Shown piece by piece: positions 23,700-27,329 of a DNA stretch of 27,329 bases. How positions within the stretch are numbered: position 1 is the first letter of the stretch; each line of letters opens with the position of its first letter. Under the pieces are notes generated by a model. The model was not told the origin of the DNA, did not search any database, and worked only from the letters and a program-made list of their open reading frames with translations. This DNA comes from CAZUHN01 sp964620535 (GTDB lineage: Bacteria > UBA8248), in contig CAZUHN010000066.1 of assembly GCA_964620535.1 (NCBI GenBank), positions 1-27,329 on the forward strand, written 5' to 3'. Position numbers and translations under genes: made by a program.

Positions 23700-24692
23700 A
23701 TGCCGAACGATGTGCTGATACTGGCCGAGCGGGCCGGCGACCGCCTCGCTCTGGTCAGCAGCGAGCTATGCGGTATCGGCCGCAAGCTCGCGGACGAAAA
23801 AGGAGGCTCCCTCATTGCCCTTCTCCTGGGAGGGGCCGGAACCAAGAATCTGGCCAAGGGACTGATCGCCCTTGGGGCCGACGCCGTCATCGCCGCCGAA
23901 TCCGAAATTTTGGAAGGCTACACCAGCACCGTGTACACCGAGGTCATCGAATCGACGATATCGGAGACCGGCCCGGCCATTTTCCTCGCCGGAAACACTT
24001 CCATCGGCCGGGACACCGCCCCTCGGCTAGCCTTCCGCCGGGGCGCCAGCTACGCCCACGACTGTACCGATCTCGGCATCGAGGAAGGGAGACTCACGGC
24101 CGTGCGGCCGGTATACGGCGGCGGTACCATCAGCCACGTTCGCTCGAAGAACGAGGGCCTCGCGGCGGCCTCCATCCGCCTGAAAGCCTTCCCGCCCGCG
24201 GAGTTGCAGGAAGGAAGGTCGGGTGAGCTGCGCGAGGCGGAGGTCTCGCTCGAAGCGGGCGCGGTGCAGATGCGGTTCATCGATTCGAAAAAGATCGAGG
24301 CCGAGGGCGCCCGGCTGGAGGATGCGGAGATCGTCGTCAGCGGCGGGCGCGGGGTCGGGGGGCCGGAAAACTTCGAGTACCTGAATGAACTGGCCAAGGT
24401 GCTGAAGGCGGCCGTGGGCGCGAGCCGGGCGGCGGTGGACGCGGGCTGGGTGCCCACCCAGTTTCAGGTGGGCCAGACGGGAAAAATCGTCAGCCCCAAT
24501 TTATATATCGCCGTCGGCATCTCCGGCGCCACGCAGCACATGGTCGGAGCGGGGCCGAGCAAAAATATCGTGGCGATCAACACCGACCCGGAGGCCCCGA
24601 TATTTCAAAGGGCGCGCTACGGGATCGTCGGCGATTACAAAAAGGCCGTTCCCGCCCTAACGAAGAAGCTCAAAGAGTTGCTGCAAAATTAA
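23700..24692 (+). CDS. etfA: Electron transfer flavoprotein, alpha subunit
   Basis: FAD-binding partner of EtfB, 330 residues from the ATG at 23700 (GGGAG eight bases upstream). The C-terminal FAD domain is intact: SGGRGVGG, AVDAGWVPTQFQVGQTGK, then PNLYIAVGISGATQHMVG and INTDPEAPIFQRARYGIVGD. These cover the residues that hold FAD in known ETFs, including the R and the QTGK/GxSGAxQH segments. An earlier in-frame ATG at 23685 overlaps the etfB stop. The N-terminal domain is short. Forms a two-gene operon with etfB. Confidence 0.93.
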   Translation: MPNDVLILAERAGDRLALVSSELCGIGRKLADEKGGSLIALLLGGAGTKNLAKGLIALGADAVIAAESEILEGYTSTVYTEVIESTISETGPAIFLAGNTSIGRDTAPRLAFRRGASYAHDCTDLGIEEGRLTAVRPVYGGGTISHVRSKNEGLAAASIRLKAFPPAELQEGRSGELREAEVSLEAGAVQMRFIDSKKIEAEGARLEDAEIVVSGGRGVGGPENFEYLNELAKVLKAAVGASRAAVDAGWVPTQFQVGQTGKIVSPNLYIAVGISGATQHMVGAGPSKNIVAINTDPEAPIFQRARYGIVGDYKKAVPALTKKLKELLQN

Positions 24693-24719
24693 CCCCCTCC
24701 CCGTCCGGCCGGAGGCGGC

Positions 24720-24940
24720 CTAGAGAAACGACTGGCACGCCCACACCACCCTGCCCACGATGCGATCCTCACCCCCCAGCTCGATGTGGGTGACGGGCTC
24801 ATCGCGGTTTTCCGAAACGAGCCAAAGAAGAGGGGGGTCCACTGGAGGCGCTTTAGCGTACACCCCCGCCCACCTCGAGGTAGGCCATCTCAGAATCGAG
24901 CACTGCGATGCGTTTCCCGGATACGGATTGGCCGCCAAAA
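24720..24940 (-). pseudogene. Remnant of an S24 (LexA/CI-like) peptidase domain
   Basis: Translated on the minus strand, the last 40 residues before the TAG at 24720 read LLWLVSENRDEP and EDRIVGRVVWACQSFL, the final strands of S24-type autoproteolytic repressors (typical form: L-V-S-x-N-P ... V-x-I-I-G-R-V-V-W). Just upstream, in another frame, GKRIAVLDSEMAYLEVGGG resembles the GDxVxVD strand, and a third frame gives AKRLQW, like the catalytic-lysine KRLQ motif. The frames change around the C run at 24863-24867. No DNA-binding domain or start remains. It is probably the tail of a lost phage- or SOS-type regulator. Based on motif wording only. Confidence 0.45.
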
Positions 24941-24997
24941 TATGCCCTTCGCCCATGCACGCCGCCCGGTTTCCTTGCAGAAAAATCCTCTGCCCCC

Positions 24998-25684
24998 TCA
25001 TTCCTCCAAAACGGCGACCGCGCGGATCGGAGAACCCGTACCTCCGCGGATCTTGAGGGGCAGGCCGATGAACCGAAAATGGCCCGCTCCGATCAGCTTC
25101 TCCAGGTTGCACAGGCTCTCCATGTGGGTGATGCCCAGCTCGTGGCAAGCCTTGTGGACAAGCGCGTTGGCATCTCCCTCGGGGCCGGGGCGCATGGAAT
25201 CGATGCCGAAGCTGACGACGCCCTGTCCGGCGAGCCACCCGGTGGACTCCGGGTTCACACCGGGGTTATCGGTCGAGTAGGCGGGGGTGGGAAAGGTCCG
25301 GGCGTGATGGCCCGTACAAAGGAGCACAGTTCCCCCCTTTGGGATGGAGGTGCCCGCCTTCTCGACGGCGCCCCGGAGGTCGAAGGAGGAGATTTCCGTC
25401 CGCGGCGGTATGTGGCGGAGGTCGAGGCAGAGCCCGGTGACGATACATTTTTCGAGGGAAAATTCACCGACGCTCACCCCATCGGGATGAAAATGGCGCG
25501 GGGCGTCGAGATGGGTCGAGCCGTGATCGGGCATGGAGAAATACATCACCTTGTTCCCCCACACGCCTCCCGAATCCGCGAAGGCCTCCTCGTGCGTTTT
25601 CCACGTTCCGAGGATGATGGGCGGCTGGCCCGGATAGGCGGGCGTGCGATGATAGATCTCCCGGCTTAAATCGATGAGCTTCAT
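24998..25684 (-). CDS. Cyclase-family metal hydrolase (kynurenine formamidase-like)
   Basis: A 228-residue member of the cyclase/KynB family of metal-dependent amide or ester hydrolases. The metal-binding signature is DHGSTHLDAPRHF (53-65: H54, H58, D60, H64), followed by DLRHIPPRTEIS, LLCTGH and HMESLCNLEKL near the C-terminus, all typical. The N-terminal MKLIDLSREIYHRTPAYPGQ is the normal family start; the ATG at 25684 is preceded by GGGGGAGAG. Without kynurenine-pathway genes nearby the substrate is undetermined. It stands alone between two decayed genes. Confidence 0.88.
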   Translation of the reverse strand: MKLIDLSREIYHRTPAYPGQPPIILGTWKTHEEAFADSGGVWGNKVMYFSMPDHGSTHLDAPRHFHPDGVSVGEFSLEKCIVTGLCLDLRHIPPRTEISSFDLRGAVEKAGTSIPKGGTVLLCTGHHARTFPTPAYSTDNPGVNPESTGWLAGQGVVSFGIDSMRPGPEGDANALVHKACHELGITHMESLCNLEKLIGAGHFRFIGLPLKIRGGTGSPIRAVAVLEE

Positions 25685-25980
25685 GATTTCACTCTCCCCC
25701 GCAATAAATTCCTCCGATCCGGGAAAGCTCCCGGCGCGATCCCTCGCCCTGTAAGTGATTCCCAACGCTACCGCATGGGAGAAGAAAACCATACCGCTGG
25801 AGAAGGGACAACCGCCCGCAAGGCCGCCCGTGCGCGACGGGACCGCAAAGCCGAATGGATGCGAGATGGTTGGGCGTCGCCAACGTCTCGCCTCACGTTT
25901 TGCAGGGCCCCCGAATGCCGGCGAATGGAGGATTACATGAAGAATTCTCGCTTGTTGAGGTTCGAGTACATCGAGGCCAC
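25685..25980. other. Gene-free stretch between the cyclase gene and the MsrP-like pseudogene
   Basis: About 300 bases with open frames on both strands but no recognisable domain, start context or repeat. It may be decayed coding sequence. Confidence 0.4.
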
Positions 25981-26921
25981 TCATTTTCCGTACCCGTTGA
26001 AGATCTGGGTGGGGCGAACCTCTTTCGTCCCGAGCATCTTCTCGGTGGCCTTGGACCAACGCGGATGGTCAAATTTCAGATTCACGTTCACCCAAAAACC
26101 GTATTCTGAGGGTCCGGCGAACTCCCAGAAGGTCTTGGACCGCTCCTTGGTGAATTCTATCTCGACGATAGACTTGACGCTCTTGAAGCCGTACTCCCAG
26201 GGAGCGATGAGGCGGAGGTGCGCACCGTGTTGCTTGGCAAGGGGTAGCCGTAAACGCCCGTCACCAGCATGGCCATATCGTTCATCGCCTCCTGTATGGT
26301 GAGCGCATCGACGTAGGGCCACTTATACCATGCGCGGAGCTGGCCCAGCGTCGTCGTGCGGTCCAGGAAGGTGGTCATCTTCACGTACCGGCCCCCCCCT
26401 CATCGGCTCGACCTTCTTGATGAGGGTCGAGTTGGGAAAACCCGTCCAGGGAACCGCCATTGCCCAGGCCTCGACGCACCGGTACCGGCAGAGGCGCTCT
26501 TCGATCGACATCGCGCGAACGTACTCGTCGATGCCGTAGACCTTGGGATTTTTCACGAAACCCGAGACCTTCACCTGGCAAGGGCGAATCTTGAGCCGCT
26601 TCGCCAGCCAGTAAATTCCCTTGCTGCCGCCGAACTCGTAATAATTATTAAAGGTCGCGGCGACCTTTTTCTTAGTCACCGCCCTGTCCAGATCAAAATC
26701 CGAGTTTTGCTTCACGGAATAGAGGTCGAGCGTTTGGTCCTTGGGCGCCTCCCCGGCGGCGGCCCCGGCCGCCCCCAGGTTCCCGGCAAGTCCCTCCACG
26801 GCCAAGCCGAGCGCGTCCGCCATGAATTCTCTCCGGCCGAAGTACACCTTCTCGGGGCTGACTTCCCGCTCGGGGATCTGCCACCCGGGCTTTTTGTGAA
26901 AATGCAGGACGTGCTCCTCAT
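25981..26921 (-). pseudogene. MsrP (YedY)-like periplasmic molybdopterin methionine-sulfoxide reductase, frameshifted
   Basis: Three reading frames together give a near-complete MsrP catalytic subunit: a RREFM twin-arginine-like signal, NNYYEFG, SIEERLCRYRCVEAWAMAVP (with the Mo-ligand cysteine) and GFPNSTL. Then, after a frame change at the C8 run 26392-26399, YVKMTTF, YKWPYVDALTIQEAMNDMAM and LVTGVYGYPLP follow. After a second change near 26233-26247, KQHGAHLRLIAPWEYGFK, SEYGFWVNVN, HPRWSKATE and QIFNGYGK complete it to TGA at 25981. The N-terminal residues (HFHKKPGW, EREVSPEKVYFG) are in frame with the signal but have no start codon; an ATG at 26921 is one base out of frame. Known function of the family: repair of oxidised periplasmic proteins with the heme subunit MsrQ, which is absent here. 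Confidence 0.8.
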
Positions 26922-27329
26922 TTTCTGCCGGCGAGCCGCTGGTCCGTTCCGGTCACCAGGTTGAATTCTCTCGATTCAGATCTGGCGGACAACCGCGATT
27001 CTCCGCCGGAAAACCCCTTTACTTGCGCAGAAAACGGGCTGAGCGCTTGAACGCGCATAGGCGGGGTTTGATTCCCCGCCTATTCTTCATCGTACAAAAT
27101 ATTCCCGTTTCACTCCGATTTCGTGGCCTTCTCCGGAAAATCGAGCCAAACCCCTTTCCCCCCCCGCCGAGTTGCGCAGAATTGTCTCTAACCCGGATTT
27201 CCCATATAGATTTGCGATTTCCACGCCCCTCAAGATTATTACGGTTTATAATTCAATCAGTTAATCCTTCCTCTCGCCCGCTGATGGAGAACACCCGGTG
27301 GGTGAAGCCGCGAAGAGCCCTCTGAGAGT
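26922..27329. other. Right-edge region with no recognisable gene
   Basis: About 400 bases with a strong hairpin at 27058-27082. The single long plus-strand frame (from 27023) has no family resemblance, unusual composition and no ribosome site, so I do not call it. AT content rises after 27180, suggesting a promoter or intergenic region before the next gene. Confidence 0.4.
27058..27082 (+). terminator. Perfect 9-bp hairpin with T-arm-like loop
   Basis: TAGGCGGGG and CCCCGCCTA pair perfectly around the 7-base loop TTTGATT, followed by TTCTTC. It could be a weak terminator reading rightward. The loop and stem also resemble a tRNA T-arm (GGTTCGATTCC type), but no matching acceptor strand is found upstream, so a full tRNA is not supported. 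Confidence 0.4.

Noticed and set aside
25685..26059. N-terminal extension of the cyclase gene to 26059
   Set aside because: The extension has no similarity to the family, no ribosome site, and precedes the standard MKLIDLSREIYH start.
26990..27095. Complete tRNA gene around the T-arm-like hairpin
   Set aside because: No acceptor 5' strand, D-arm or anticodon arm can be fitted upstream.
27023..27325. 100-residue plus-strand frame at the right edge
   Set aside because: No ribosome site or recognisable domain, and it runs through the hairpin; it looks like chance.

Overview
The window is GC-rich chromosomal DNA of a Gram-negative bacterium. This follows from a complete Mla-type (MCE) inner-membrane lipid transport operon with an auxiliary lipoprotein, a Rieske/cytochrome b complex, and a bifunctional Rel. 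The mix of a b6-like split cytochrome b, tandem EamA exporters, a cyclopropane-synthase-like lipid operon and ETF genes resembles uncultured Desulfobacterota/Tectomicrobia/Rokubacteria-type lineages, but no rRNA or marker gene here settles the taxonomy. I saw no CRISPR array, insertion sequence or complete tRNA.

Layout. 1-2066 (-): rel/spoT, running off the left edge. 2360-2839 (-): four-cluster ferredoxin behind a near-consensus sigma70 promoter. 3092-3259 and 3419-3925 (+): two small membrane-anchored proteins, the second with an Mrr-like but catalytically degenerate nuclease fold. 3980-6320 (-): respiratory bc complex operon (Rieske, cytochrome b6-like, subunit IV-like, and a 36-residue single-helix protein), with no cytochrome c gene. 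6606-12626 (-): seven tightly coupled genes joining a partner-switching module (GAF-PP2C phosphatase, RsbW-like kinase, STAS protein) to MlaE, MlaF, MlaD and a lipoprotein. 12790-15742: D-2-hydroxyacid dehydrogenase (-), isochorismatase-type hydrolase (+), D-Ala-D-Ala ligase (+). 15846-16960: two broken alpha/beta-hydrolase genes. 16957-19383 (-): lipid-modification operon in which the N-terminal domain and the methyltransferase domain of a cyclopropane synthase are separate genes flanking a geranylgeranyl-reductase-like flavoprotein. 19532-21307 (-): tandem paralogous EamA transporters. 21474-22571 (-): Mrp/ApbC Fe-S carrier ATPase. 22885-24692 (+): etfB-etfA. 24720-26921 (-): cyclase-family hydrolase between a decayed S24 (LexA/CI-like) peptidase remnant and a frameshifted MsrP-like molybdoenzyme. 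26922-27329: no gene.

Two arrangements stand out. In the Mla operon, a single STAS protein lies where both SpoIIAA (beside its kinase and phosphatase) and MlaB (beside MlaE/MlaF) would be expected, which suggests phosphorylation-controlled lipid transport. In the lipid operon, a split cyclopropane synthase brackets a flavin reductase, which suggests methyl transfer followed by reduction on membrane acyl chains. At least three broken genes in the right half, several with lesions at homopolymer runs, point either to real gene decay or to local sequence errors.
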